Source: Cyclobacterium sp. SYSU L10401 (GTDB taxonomy: Bacteria > Bacteroidota > Bacteroidia > Cytophagales > Cyclobacteriaceae). From it: DNA of 64,000 nt. The stretch covers positions 372,001 to 436,000 of the forward strand of contig NZ_WOFO01000004.1 of NCBI RefSeq assembly GCF_010993705.1. Reading direction: 5' to 3'. The notes beneath the pieces were generated by a model that worked only from the letters and a program-made list of their open reading frames with translations, was not told the origin of the DNA and did not search any database. Of the stretch, positions 16,513-25,072 are shown one piece after another; within the stretch, counting starts at the first letter, position 1; each line of letters opens with the position of its first letter. Made by a program: the position numbers and the translations under genes.

Positions 16513-19017
16513 TTATTCCTTTTCTGAAGAAGCCTTGAATATCGCTGCTTCCCGGCTGCGCTTGGCCATGGTCTCCGGGTTTCCCAGCACTTTTACATCC
16601 AGAAAACTAAAAAAGCTTCCCAAAACCATTCCCACCAAAAGGGATACCGGCATGATGAACAGCACTTCAATTCCCATAAACTTAAAAAAGGCAATGGCTA
16701 CGGCCATGCCCACACTTCCTATTCCACCCCAAAAAGTACCCCGTGCGGTGGCAAAAGGGACAAAAAGGGCCATAAAAAACAGTACAAACAGGGGCGAAAC
16801 AAATAAATTCACCACCTTGACAATCACATCGTACAAATTGCCCTCCACCCTGCTAATCAGAACGCTAAGCACCAGAGCAAAGACCCCGACAAAGAAAGAA
16901 AGGTTGCGCACGCTGGACATTTGGTTTTTTGGGGCTTTGTAATTCTTGGTAAACCTTTTGATCAGGTCCTCTGAGATCACGGAAGAGGTACTGTTAAGGC
17001 CGGAGGAAAGGCTGGACATGGCCGCTGCCAGAATACCTGCCGCCACCAAACCGGAAATGCCCACCGGCAAACCCACCAGAATAAATTTGGGAAACAGCTG
17101 GTCTGCATGGGTAGCCACTGATTCCCCGGGTCCCATATATTGGGGAAAGGCAATAAAATAGGCCAGTACGGCCAGGCCCACCAGGCCCAGCAAGGTTTGT
17201 ACTACAAAGGTGGTGATCAGCGAAACCCCAAAGGTTTTCCTGGCGGTCTGTACATTTTCCGTCGCCAGAAAGCGCTGAATGGACATCTGGTCCGATCCGG
17301 AAGAGGCCACGTACCAGACAAAGGTAGTTAGCAGGGCATTGCCGATCGTGAGGCGCTCCATGGCGTCCAGCCCAAATTTTAACTCCCCCCAATGTCCCAG
17401 CCACTCATCCGGAATCCAGGAGGTAAAGGAACCAAAGGTATAGCTCACCACCAGAAGGGTAAGGATGGCTCCACCCATTAACACCCCGGATTGGATCACA
17501 TCAGTAAAAACCACCGCTTTTAATCCTCCCAGGGTGGTATAAAATATGGTAATACCCATCAGCAAGACACTGATAATCAGTGTATATTTGGGGTCAAAAC
17601 CAAATATGGCCAGGATAGCGGTATGTACGGTGATAAAAATAATGGTACCCATCCAGAGGAACCTCAGGGACAGGAAAAAGAAAGTGGCCAGCAGCCGGAT
17701 GCTAACCCCTAAATTGATCTCCAGTATTTCATAGGCACTGGTCACCCTCAGCTTCATAAATTTGGGAATCAAAAACCATCCCACCACATAATAGATCAAT
17801 GGAAAGACCAGAATCCCGGAAAAGATTACCGGGCCATATTTGACCATTTCTCCGGGATAGGAAAGGTAACTCAATGAACTTAACAGCGTCGCAAACAGCG
17901 ACAGCCCGACGGCTATGGGGTTCATTTTGCCCCCGCCCAAATAGTAGTCCTTTTCATTTTTGTTCTTTTTGGAAAAATAATAGCCAATGCCTACCATTCC
18001 TGCCAGGTAAAAAATCACCATCAGCCAGTCGGCCAAAGCCAGGGTATGCTCCTGCCGCCTGTCCAGGGTCAAGATACTGTATGCCGCTGTGGCCCTGATG
18101 TCGGCATTCGCTTGACCTAAAGGGCCTGCATTTTCGGGCGCTACAGGCTCTTCCAAGGGATTTTTGTTTTCCAGCAGGTCCTTAAGTACTGGTAAATCCC
18201 CTGCTTGTCCGGCCTTTCCCAAAGCGATGGCCATCTCCATGCGCTCCCCCTTGTTGGGAGCGTTTTTGTAAGCCAGCAATTCCTCCTTGATAGAATGGAA
18301 GGTACTGGAATTTCTTTCATTTTCGAGGGCATGAACATAGGCAGCAGCCAGCAGATACACCCTTGCCAGGGAATTATCGGGCACTGCCAACGCTTCCCGG
18401 GCCAGTTCGTCCCAGGGTATCATATTTTCTTCATTTCTGATGGCATAGGCCGCCTGCATGCGGAGAAGGTCATCCAGTTGCCTGTCCAGTGCCAGGTCCA
18501 TTAGTGCCGAAATATCATCTTCTCCCTGAAGGCTGCTCCATAGGGTGTACACATAAAGCGAGTTGATGGGACCCTTCAAAACCTCTTGGGTTGCCTCGGG
18601 TGCCCATTCGTTCAGGTTATGGCCCAGTTTGGCCATGGTTTCGGCAGCATGAATCCGGTCCGCTCCTTGTTTGTTCTGAAAAGCCTTTACAATTTTATCA
18701 ATATACTCCTTTTCTGAAGCCGGATCGGATTGGGCCAAAACCCGCCAAATACCTATCCGGTAAGGGGACTGGGATTCCCATTTGCTTTTTTCTTCCAGAA
18801 AAGTCTCCCGGACCGATTCCCGGTACCCGGACCAAATTTTATATTCCGCTGCATGCACCTTCACCCAGGATTCCTGGCTTTGCATCACCTGGTCCAATTC
18901 CTTCACCGCTTTTTCCCTCAAATCATCACTGACGGTGTTGTCTTTTTTGTCACAGCCAAAAAACAATAAAAGAAATAAGCAAAGCAGGCAGGAAAGGGAT
19001 GGTTTCTTGTATTTCAT
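16513..19017 (-). CDS. Sodium:solute symporter with N-terminal lipoprotein/HEAT-like extension
   Basis: The 834-residue protein starts with a signal peptide ending LLFFGC (Cys22), then about 300 helical, HEAT-repeat-like residues, then an SSS-family permease from about residue 325. The permease part includes FSKKNKNEKDYYLGGG, GLSLFATLLSSLSYLSYPG and the family signature GGLKAVVFTDVIQ, with a dozen hydrophobic segments. The extension would lie outside the membrane and might capture substrate or bind a partner. The start overlaps the PhyH stop by 1 bp (TGATG). It is the only transporter in the two operons, so it probably imports the pathway substrate with Na+. Confidence 0.88.
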   Translation of the reverse strand: MKYKKPSLSCLLCLFLLLFFGCDKKDNTVSDDLREKAVKELDQVMQSQESWVKVHAAEYKIWSGYRESVRETFLEEKSKWESQSPYRIGIWRVLAQSDPASEKEYIDKIVKAFQNKQGADRIHAAETMAKLGHNLNEWAPEATQEVLKGPINSLYVYTLWSSLQGEDDISALMDLALDRQLDDLLRMQAAYAIRNEENMIPWDELAREALAVPDNSLARVYLLAAAYVHALENERNSSTFHSIKEELLAYKNAPNKGERMEMAIALGKAGQAGDLPVLKDLLENKNPLEEPVAPENAGPLGQANADIRATAAYSILTLDRRQEHTLALADWLMVIFYLAGMVGIGYYFSKKNKNEKDYYLGGGKMNPIAVGLSLFATLLSSLSYLSYPGEMVKYGPVIFSGILVFPLIYYVVGWFLIPKFMKLRVTSAYEILEINLGVSIRLLATFFFLSLRFLWMGTIIFITVHTAILAIFGFDPKYTLIISVLLMGITIFYTTLGGLKAVVFTDVIQSGVLMGGAILTLLVVSYTFGSFTSWIPDEWLGHWGELKFGLDAMERLTIGNALLTTFVWYVASSGSDQMSIQRFLATENVQTARKTFGVSLITTFVVQTLLGLVGLAVLAYFIAFPQYMGPGESVATHADQLFPKFILVGLPVGISGLVAAGILAAAMSSLSSGLNSTSSVISEDLIKRFTKNYKAPKNQMSSVRNLSFFVGVFALVLSVLISRVEGNLYDVIVKVVNLFVSPLFVLFFMALFVPFATARGTFWGGIGSVGMAVAIAFFKFMGIEVLFIMPVSLLVGMVLGSFFSFLDVKVLGNPETMAKRSREAAIFKASSEKE

Positions 19018-19766
19018 CAGGTGCTTTGGTTCAATGCTTTAACATACGCTGCTTTGGCGGCCACATCTTCTTTGGCTGATGTGCCAAAATAAATCAATCC
19101 CATGGCTTTTCGGCTTCTTTGGCTGCTGGTGTTTGGGCTGGCCCGGTGGATGGTCAACGCGTGGTGTACCAGCAAATCCCCGGGCCTGGCGGGAAAAAAT
19201 ACCTCGTTTTCCAGGTCTTCCGGAGTGCCAAAATCTGCAATCCCCTGTGAAAACCCCAGTGTTTGGGTGGGCGAATGGTCCCTCATTCCCTTTTTATGGG
19301 ATCCCCGGACATAACTTACCCAGCCGTTTTCCTGGTCCACTTCCTCCAGTGCCAGCCACATGGTAACCGCACTCATGGGGTCCAGCATAAAATAAAACCC
19401 GTCCTGATGGGGAGGAGTGGCTTTGCCTATTTTGGGAGGTTTGTTAAAGTACTCCAGGGTTTTACCAATGACTTTTTCTTCCAATAAATGTTCAGCCAGC
19501 TTTGTAAAGGTGCTGTCAAAGAGGACCTCCGCAAAAAAGGGATCGTATAGCTGAAGGTCCTGCAGCATCTTCAGGGTAGTGGCATCTCCCTTCACCTCAT
19601 ATTTGACATGCTCGGAGGGCATATTGGCAACTTTGGTATTCACCAGGTCCTTTAATCTGGCGTTGATCTCCGCCACCTGGTCCTGCTTTAGAAACCCGGG
19701 CAAATGAACATATCCGTTTTCAATAAATGATTTTTTAACTTTCGAAGCATCCATTTCTATGGTCAT
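19017..19766 (-). CDS. Phytanoyl-CoA dioxygenase (PhyH) family Fe(II)/2-oxoglutarate enzyme
   Basis: The 249-residue protein shows the cupin-fold iron triad: HQD in PPHQDGFYF and a distal His in LLVHHALTIHRAS, with the 2-oxoglutarate-binding Arg shortly after (SQRSRKAMG). PVXG-type NGWVSYVRGSHKKG is typical of PhyH proteins. Bacterial members hydroxylate small molecules such as ectoine or phosphonates, or cleave C-P or C-N bonds. It sits between the HAD pair and the transporter, so it may carry out an early oxygen-dependent activation step. Confidence 0.88.
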   Translation of the reverse strand: MTIEMDASKVKKSFIENGYVHLPGFLKQDQVAEINARLKDLVNTKVANMPSEHVKYEVKGDATTLKMLQDLQLYDPFFAEVLFDSTFTKLAEHLLEEKVIGKTLEYFNKPPKIGKATPPHQDGFYFMLDPMSAVTMWLALEEVDQENGWVSYVRGSHKKGMRDHSPTQTLGFSQGIADFGTPEDLENEVFFPARPGDLLVHHALTIHRASPNTSSQRSRKAMGLIYFGTSAKEDVAAKAAYVKALNQST

Positions 19767-19817
19767 TGTTTGTTGCTTTTGATACCACTACCGATAAATG
19801 TTGTCCCCGGAGGGAAT

Positions 19818-20744
19818 TTACTCCTCTGCTCCACGCCCATCCTTTGGAAAAGGGTACTTTTCCATCAGGGCTCTCATTTCCTTGCTGAATTCCAAAAAGG
19901 AATGTTCCAGTTTCTCCTTCCCGGAGGGAGAATGGGAATGGTATCCCTGGTCAGTCCCCCTTTCTTTCTTGATCATTTCATCAAAAAAGCCGGGCACCTC
20001 CCTGGCATTGGACAGTTCGGGATTGAGGTCTTTCATGACCACCCCATATATGAAGGTACCCATCAGATCCATGTACCGGCAATTTCCGGAAAAAGGAAGA
20101 TAATAACCCGGATCATTTCTGCAGGCCCTATCAATGTCTGTAACTTCCACATACCCATTTTCCACCAGGTAAAAGGCTTCCCTGGCCATGGCAGCGATCA
20201 ATCGGCTCCGGATTCCCTTACCCCCCATCAACAAGTAGGGATCTTTGCCCCATTTTTTACGGGCAAGGGTCATCAAAGCAGCTAGCATCTCACTATCCGT
20301 TTGCTGATTGGCGATAACTTCCAAAAATAAGGTTTGGTGTGCAGGGTAGGTCCAGTTTACGCCCAGCAGCCTGGAAGGTGCCTGTACCTGGTTTTGCAGG
20401 TGCTCCAAAGGGATACTTTCCGAATTAATGGCGATCAGGGCATTCTGGTCCGCCGCATGATCAATTTTCTTCAGGTAGTTTTCTTTTTCTCCTGTCTTTT
20501 CTGTTGTACAGGCCACCACGATCTGAAATCCCTTCAGACTGGTAGGGTAGGCAAAATTTTCTTCCCAATCAAAGGTACCCGATGGAGAAAGGCCGGCAAT
20601 CTCCGACAGCCTATCTACCTCTTCGGTAGGATTCCCGGAAGAAAAGCATTTGAGCTGATGCCCTGCCTGTAGGAGACAGCAAATCACGGAAGGTAACATT
20701 TTACCCTCCCCCACCACTGCTACCTTACAATTGAGGTATTTCAT
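19818..20744 (-). CDS. 3-hydroxyacyl-CoA dehydrogenase-like protein, degenerate active site
   Basis: The 308-residue protein has the two-domain layout of the HAD family but altered key residues. The glycine loop reads VVGEGKMLPSVICC, with Leu for the third Gly. The SxNTS stretch is INSESI. The catalytic His motif, GIHWAEP in the sister gene at 22148, is LGVNWTYP here, so His is replaced by Asn (AAC). The C-terminal helical domain is intact. It may be a structural partner of the active paralogue or bind a ligand without catalysis. It lies 87 bp downstream of the aminotransferase and 51 bp upstream of phyH. Confidence 0.8.
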   Translation of the reverse strand: MKYLNCKVAVVGEGKMLPSVICCLLQAGHQLKCFSSGNPTEEVDRLSEIAGLSPSGTFDWEENFAYPTSLKGFQIVVACTTEKTGEKENYLKKIDHAADQNALIAINSESIPLEHLQNQVQAPSRLLGVNWTYPAHQTLFLEVIANQQTDSEMLAALMTLARKKWGKDPYLLMGGKGIRSRLIAAMAREAFYLVENGYVEVTDIDRACRNDPGYYLPFSGNCRYMDLMGTFIYGVVMKDLNPELSNAREVPGFFDEMIKKERGTDQGYHSHSPSGKEKLEHSFLEFSKEMRALMEKYPFPKDGRGAEE

Positions 20745-20831
20745 GTGTTTATAATTTGTATTAAGTGGTCAGATGGAATCTCACATGCTTAACGGTCATC
20801 CCACTGGATGGCGATATCGTTATGCTCGATT

Positions 20832-22142
20832 TCATTTTTCCTGATGGGTTAAAACTTCTTTGACCAGTCCGAGAGCCTCGTCTACTTCCGCTTCCGTATG
20901 CACTGCGCTGATGTACCAAAGCCCTCTTCCTATCACCCGTAAGCCCTTGTCATGCAAGGCAGCAATAAAGGATTTTAATTTCCCCTTATCGAAGCGGAGC
21001 ACATCCCGGAAATCTACCGCCCTTTCCATATCTGTAAATCCGGTATGCACCACCGGACCAATGCCCGATACCAGCATTTGATGTCCGGTAGTTTGGGCTA
21101 TTTCCCGGAGGCCCTTTCTCAGCCTCTCACCCAGGGCAAACATCCTGGGATAAGGATCCTCCCTTTCCAGTATGCTAACCGTGGCCAGAGCGGCTGCCAC
21201 GGTAGGGTTTCCGGTGTTCATGGTGCCTGCATGGATCACCCTGGCTGTGGCGATTTCCTCCATCCATTCCTTTTTGCCCACGATGGCGCTGATGGGGTAA
21301 CCACTTGCGATGGCTTTGGCAAAGACGGCCATATCCGGGGTAACCCCATAAAATGACTGCGCCCCACCCAGTCCTAACCTGAACCCGGTAATCACTTCAT
21401 CAAAAATAAGGGCTATGCCATATTGGGTACACAGGTCTCTCAGCCCTTGAAGAAACCCTTCTTCAGGGGTAATACAGCCATTGTTACACATCACAGGTTC
21501 CGTAATGATAGCAGCCAACTCCTGGTGGTGCTTAGCCACGTGTCGCTCAACCAAATCTAAATCGTTCCAGGGCAGGAGGAAACTTTCCTCCTTTGATCCC
21601 GGGGGTAAGCCCTGACTCCAGGGGTGCATTACAGGGCTTTCCCTGGAACCCATGGCCTCCGGTGATGGGGTAGAGATCCCGAAGCAAACGTTGTCCAACC
21701 AACCATGGTAATGGCCTTCAAACCTCAGGAACTTACTTTTTCCTGTCTTGGACCTGGCTACCCGCAATGCAGTCTGTACTGCTTCCGACCCGTCCAGGCA
21801 AAAACGCATCATCTCGGCAGCGGGAATGACTTTCTGCAGCTTTTCTGCCAATTCAATTTCCCTGGCATGCTGCCCGGCAAAAAGTTGACCCTGAAGGGAT
21901 TCCTGATGGACTGCATCCAAAACTTCCGGATGGGAGTGCCCCAAAATCAATGGCCCCTGGCTCAGGGTAAAGTCCAGGTATTCATTGCCGTCCACGTCAT
22001 AAACCCTACTACCCTTGCCATGGGTATAAAAAAGGGCATGGGGATGGTTGTACTTTCTGAATTCAGAAGATACTCCCGAAGCCAATACTTTTTTTGCCCT
22101 TTCCAGCCATGCTGCAGATTGTTGATAGTTGTATTCTTCCAT
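20832..22142 (-). CDS. Class III aminotransferase (glutamate-1-semialdehyde aminomutase type)
   Basis: The ATG at 22142 (MEEYNYQQS) is preferred because it follows the upstream stop by 5 bp with AGGA before it; a longer frame would overlap that gene. The 436-residue product has the HemL-like signature LGHSHPEV, GSEAVQTALRVAR, GHYHGW, the PLP Asp in IFDEVITGFR and the Schiff-base Lys in VFAKAIASGYP. It should transaminate or shift an amino group on a small substrate. It is distinct from the aminotransferase domain of the 13017 fusion. Two such PLP enzymes plus RidA suggest an amine-rich pathway. Confidence 0.9.
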   Translation of the reverse strand: MEEYNYQQSAAWLERAKKVLASGVSSEFRKYNHPHALFYTHGKGSRVYDVDGNEYLDFTLSQGPLILGHSHPEVLDAVHQESLQGQLFAGQHAREIELAEKLQKVIPAAEMMRFCLDGSEAVQTALRVARSKTGKSKFLRFEGHYHGWLDNVCFGISTPSPEAMGSRESPVMHPWSQGLPPGSKEESFLLPWNDLDLVERHVAKHHQELAAIITEPVMCNNGCITPEEGFLQGLRDLCTQYGIALIFDEVITGFRLGLGGAQSFYGVTPDMAVFAKAIASGYPISAIVGKKEWMEEIATARVIHAGTMNTGNPTVAAALATVSILEREDPYPRMFALGERLRKGLREIAQTTGHQMLVSGIGPVVHTGFTDMERAVDFRDVLRFDKGKLKSFIAALHDKGLRVIGRGLWYISAVHTEAEVDEALGLVKEVLTHQEK

Positions 22143-22147
22143 AGGTC

Positions 22148-23119
22148 CTATGATTCTTTTTGTTTTTGACAGGCTGCGGCCATCCGGAATATTTCCCGGT
22201 TGAATGCTGCAAAGGATTTCTCCCAAGCCTTCCCCTCACCTTGTTTATATGGGTATAGCCCTTTACCATTATGTACTCCCCTGGCTTGTATACTTACCAT
22301 CTCCTGCATGCGTTCAGGCACCTCAGGTGAGTTTCCAAGCTGGGGAAAAATTCTTTTAAATGTTTCTCTGTAGTCAGCCAGGCCAAGTTGTTCCATCCGT
22401 TCAAATATACCCATAAAAGTCATCCAGGAACCTGCATCATAGCGGAATGCCTTATCGGCATCCTCAATGCTGGCCTCTCCCGATGACAGGAGGTGAAAAA
22501 TTTCCCGGTACACGGCATACATCAGGCGGTTGGTTACAAATCCCCTGATGTCCTTTTGAAGAAATGTGGGCTCCTTGCCCCATAAATGAGCCAGCTCATA
22601 CACCCAGTTTGCCAGGCTGTCATCAGTTTTCGCCCCTTTTGTGATTTCCATAAACCGGGTAAGATAAGCGGGTTCAGCCCAATGAATCCCCAGAAAACGT
22701 CCGGGGTTGGGGACCAATTCCTGAAGAAGGCTTACAGGAATGGCCGATGTATTGCTGGATATCACTGTGTTTTCACCGGTATGTTCAATGATATTCCGGT
22801 ATATTTTTGCTTTGATGGTTTGATTTTCTACTACACATTCCTGTACCAATTGGCAATTTTCGAGGATGCTATAATCTTCAGAAAAATGAATGTGCCGATA
22901 ATATTCCGAAACAGATGTATTCAGTAAACCGCTTTCTTCAGCATGCTTCAAAAGATGAAAGGTGGTTCTCTTTGCTCCTTCCAGTTCGTCTTTTACGGGT
23001 GCCACTGCCTTTACAGGATGACCGGCAATACATAAGGCAACGGCTATACTGCTTCCCATCAATCCCAATCCTACGACTCCAGTGTCAATTTCGGGCAAAT
23101 ATTTTGCATTTATCATCAA
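22148..23119 (-). CDS. 3-hydroxyacyl-CoA dehydrogenase family NAD-dependent dehydrogenase
   Basis: The 323-residue protein is a single-domain-pair HAD of the carnitine/gulonate dehydrogenase size. It has an intact VVGLGLMGSSIA loop, SSNTSAIPVS, the catalytic His in LGIHWAEPAY and the Asn-containing FVTNRLMYA helix. It should oxidise a 3-hydroxy acid or similar hydroxyl with NAD. It is the first gene of operon II, 116 bp from operator site C and about 62 bp from the predicted transcription start. The neighbouring gene at 19818 is a degenerate paralogue. Confidence 0.9.
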   Translation of the reverse strand: MMINAKYLPEIDTGVVGLGLMGSSIAVALCIAGHPVKAVAPVKDELEGAKRTTFHLLKHAEESGLLNTSVSEYYRHIHFSEDYSILENCQLVQECVVENQTIKAKIYRNIIEHTGENTVISSNTSAIPVSLLQELVPNPGRFLGIHWAEPAYLTRFMEITKGAKTDDSLANWVYELAHLWGKEPTFLQKDIRGFVTNRLMYAVYREIFHLLSSGEASIEDADKAFRYDAGSWMTFMGIFERMEQLGLADYRETFKRIFPQLGNSPEVPERMQEMVSIQARGVHNGKGLYPYKQGEGKAWEKSFAAFNREIFRMAAACQKQKES

Positions 23120-23186
23120 TCACAGTTCATTGATTTAAAAATAATTTCATTATTGAAATAAAATTTAAGTGCGGCAATTACAAGAT

Positions 23187-23250
23187 CAAAATTATCAGGA
23201 TCAGGTAAATTTTACTATTCATATTATGTAGAATTATGGTACTATTTTTC
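23187..23250 (-). promoter_or_regulatory. Operon II promoter with AraC operator site C
   Basis: The minus-strand -7 box TAATTTTG (23187-23194) fits TAnnTTTG. The exact 16-mer ATGGTACTATTTTTCA lies at 23235-23250, 41 bp from the box; at operon I the distance is 42 bp. A second TTACTATT is present at 23212-23219. The half-site 21 bp inward is weaker here (TTCATATTATGT) than at sites A and B. Confidence 0.6.
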
Positions 23251-23418
23251 AAAGCCTTACCGGGTTTCCAACGCCCATTCTGGAAATCAGCGCCGGTTGC
23301 TCCTTTGGATTAATCGATCCTTTTTGCACTTGATTTAGAACATAATCAACTCATATTCAACCCAAAATATGCTTTAATTCCTTTAATCCTCAAGCAAGAT
23401 TAATCTGATGCATGTAAG

Positions 23419-23483
23419 ATAAAGTAGGGCAAAAACCCCTAGGCAACTGTTACTATTATTTATATTTATGGTACTATTTTTCA
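23419..23483. promoter_or_regulatory. AraC operator site B, upstream of araC
   Basis: TTACTATTATTT (from 23450) and ATGGTACTATTTTTCA (23468-23483) form direct half-sites with their ACTATT cores exactly 21 bp apart. The site faces operon II like sites A and C. A weak minus-strand -7-like sequence, TACTTTAT, ends 42 bp away at 23426. It lies about 190 bp before the araC start, so autoregulation or looping with site C, whose 16-mer lies 233 bp away, is plausible. Confidence 0.55.
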
Positions 23484-23607
23484 TTTGAGCTGCCAATCAC
23501 TTTTATGTATTCATACTTTAAATTATATTAATAGGAAAAAAGGAAGACCCTATGAAATCGAGCCTGCCTGGGGCAGACAAGCATGACGCAAGCAACACAA
23601 GGAGGGA

Positions 23608-23629
23608 TTCCCCGAAAGGTTTCGGGGAA
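23608..23629 (+). promoter_or_regulatory. Strong hairpin in the araC 5' region
   Basis: A perfect 10-bp stem is formed by TTCCCCGAAA (23608-23617) and TTTCGGGGAA (23620-23629) with a 2-base centre. It ends about 45 bp before the araC ATG. No U-tract follows, so it looks more like an mRNA leader structure or palindromic site than a terminator. Confidence 0.45.
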
Positions 23630-23674
23630 ACATGCGAGATTCCATATGGCCTTTAAAAAGCAAATTATAATCAT

Positions 23675-24553
23675 ATGAAATCGATCGAAGTAAGGCTACC
23701 ACAGGATTTTGATAAATCCTTCATCGTATTTAAAGAAAAAGGCCAGTATTTTCCTTGCCCCTGGCATTATCACCCTGAATATGAGTTGGTATTGATTCTC
23801 AAAAGCCAGGGTAGAAGGATGGTGGGCGATCATATTGGTTATTTCCAGGAAGGAGACCTGGTTTGCATGGGTCCCTACCTTCCCCATGTTTGGGTAAATG
23901 ACTCCGAATTTGTAAAAGGACAAGCCGACTATGATGCCGAAGCCATTGTAATCCATTTCCAGGAGGATTTCCTTGGAGAAGATTTTCTGAAAATACCGGA
24001 AATGGAAACCCTCAAAAATTTTCTTAAACTGTCCAAAAGGGGCATGGCCCTTAAAGGAAAAACAAGGGAACAAATCAATGCACTGATGGAAGGCATGATA
24101 CACATGAATGGCATTCAGCGACTTTCGAGTCTGTTTTCTATCTTTGATATCCTCTCGCAAACCAAAGAATATGAATTACTGGCCAGTCCTGGGTACCTGG
24201 ACCAGGTGGAAATTCAGGGCTCCGACCGCCTGGACAAGATAAAAGCTTATATACACAAAAATTTCGATAGGGACATTTCCTTACCAGAAGTGGCTTCCAT
24301 GGCCAATATGGCGGTAACCACCTTTTGTAATTTTTTCAAGGAGCAATACCGGATTACTTTTGTGGAATACCTGCATACGGTGAGGCTTGGCCATGCCTGC
24401 AAGATGCTTTCCGAAACCGACATGAATATCGTAGAAGTAGCCTTCGAGTGTGGTTTTAACAACCTGGCCAATTTCAACCGGCAATTTAAAAAATACAAGA
24501 AAATGACACCCACGCATTTCAGGAAGATGGTGAATATTCAAGAAGTGGCGTGA
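23675..24553 (+). CDS. AraC family transcriptional regulator
   Basis: The 292-residue protein has an N-terminal cupin sensor (residues about 10-100, with PWHYHPEYELVLILK and GDLVCMGPYLPHVW). A C-terminal double helix-turn-helix covers residues about 190-288: ISLPEVASMANMAVTTFCNFF, then the family signature IVEVAFECGFNNLANFNRQFKK. The cupin His cluster suggests a sugar or sugar-acid ligand. It is divergent from operon II, and three matching operator sites lie before the two operons and before itself. It most likely activates both operons when the substrate is present. Confidence 0.92.
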   Translation: MKSIEVRLPQDFDKSFIVFKEKGQYFPCPWHYHPEYELVLILKSQGRRMVGDHIGYFQEGDLVCMGPYLPHVWVNDSEFVKGQADYDAEAIVIHFQEDFLGEDFLKIPEMETLKNFLKLSKRGMALKGKTREQINALMEGMIHMNGIQRLSSLFSIFDILSQTKEYELLASPGYLDQVEIQGSDRLDKIKAYIHKNFDRDISLPEVASMANMAVTTFCNFFKEQYRITFVEYLHTVRLGHACKMLSETDMNIVEVAFECGFNNLANFNRQFKKYKKMTPTHFRKMVNIQEVA

Positions 24554-24564
24554 TGGTCTTTTAT

Positions 24565-24705
24565 TGGGGATTGGGGGTTTGAGATTGAAAGGGATTGAGG
24601 GGAAAGATGGAGAGAGATTGATTTGGTTAAAGAGATTGAAGGGGAAAGAGATTGAAAAAGATTGAAGAAAAGAGATTGAGAGGGCGGGCTGCGATTGACA
24701 ACGCT
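24565..24705. repeat. Degenerate short repeat, GATTGA-rich
   Basis: About seven GATTGA words, mostly within AGAGATTGA or AAGATTGAA, recur at irregular 10-25 bp spacing just downstream of araC. The purine-rich strand is the plus strand. No protein-like frame is seen. It looks like an expanding simple-sequence or slippage tract. Confidence 0.5.
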
Positions 24706-24780
24706 CGGGGAACAGATGGAGAATGCCGGATTTAATTTTTTCAGGAAGGCGGATTCGGCCAGGTTTGTGGTGATAAAAGT

Positions 24781-25020
24781 CCTATCCTAAATTTGGGCTA
24801 AAGGCCAGGACCTTTAATTGCTAATTTTTTTTGAACGGGCTAAAGCCGCATTCCTATTGAGGTAGGTTTGGATATTGGTTTATCTGCGAAAAATCGTCTA
24901 CAATTTCAGGATCAATCCGATGAAATCAATTGCCTAATAGCTGTAGGTACTAGGGAATGCACCAAAATCTCTGGCTTTAGCCAAACCATCCATCCCAAAA
25001 GACTAAAAATCCCAATGTCA
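24781..25020. repeat. Palindromic repeat block R1 (GGCTAAAGCC family)
   Basis: This single unit of the family runs in order: TTTGGGCTAAAGGCC (variant left box), GGGCTAAAGCCGCATTCCTATTGA, a diverged ATTGCCTAATAGCTGTAGG hairpin box and TGGCTTTAGCCA (24972-24983). The left GGCTAAAGCC and right GGCTTTAGCC cores are reverse complements of each other. No gene is seen. It lies between convergent araC and the first propeller lipoprotein. Confidence 0.65.
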
Positions 25021-25072
25021 CCATAAATACTCCGGCTCGCTCGTGGAATGGGTACAGGATAATATCCTAATT

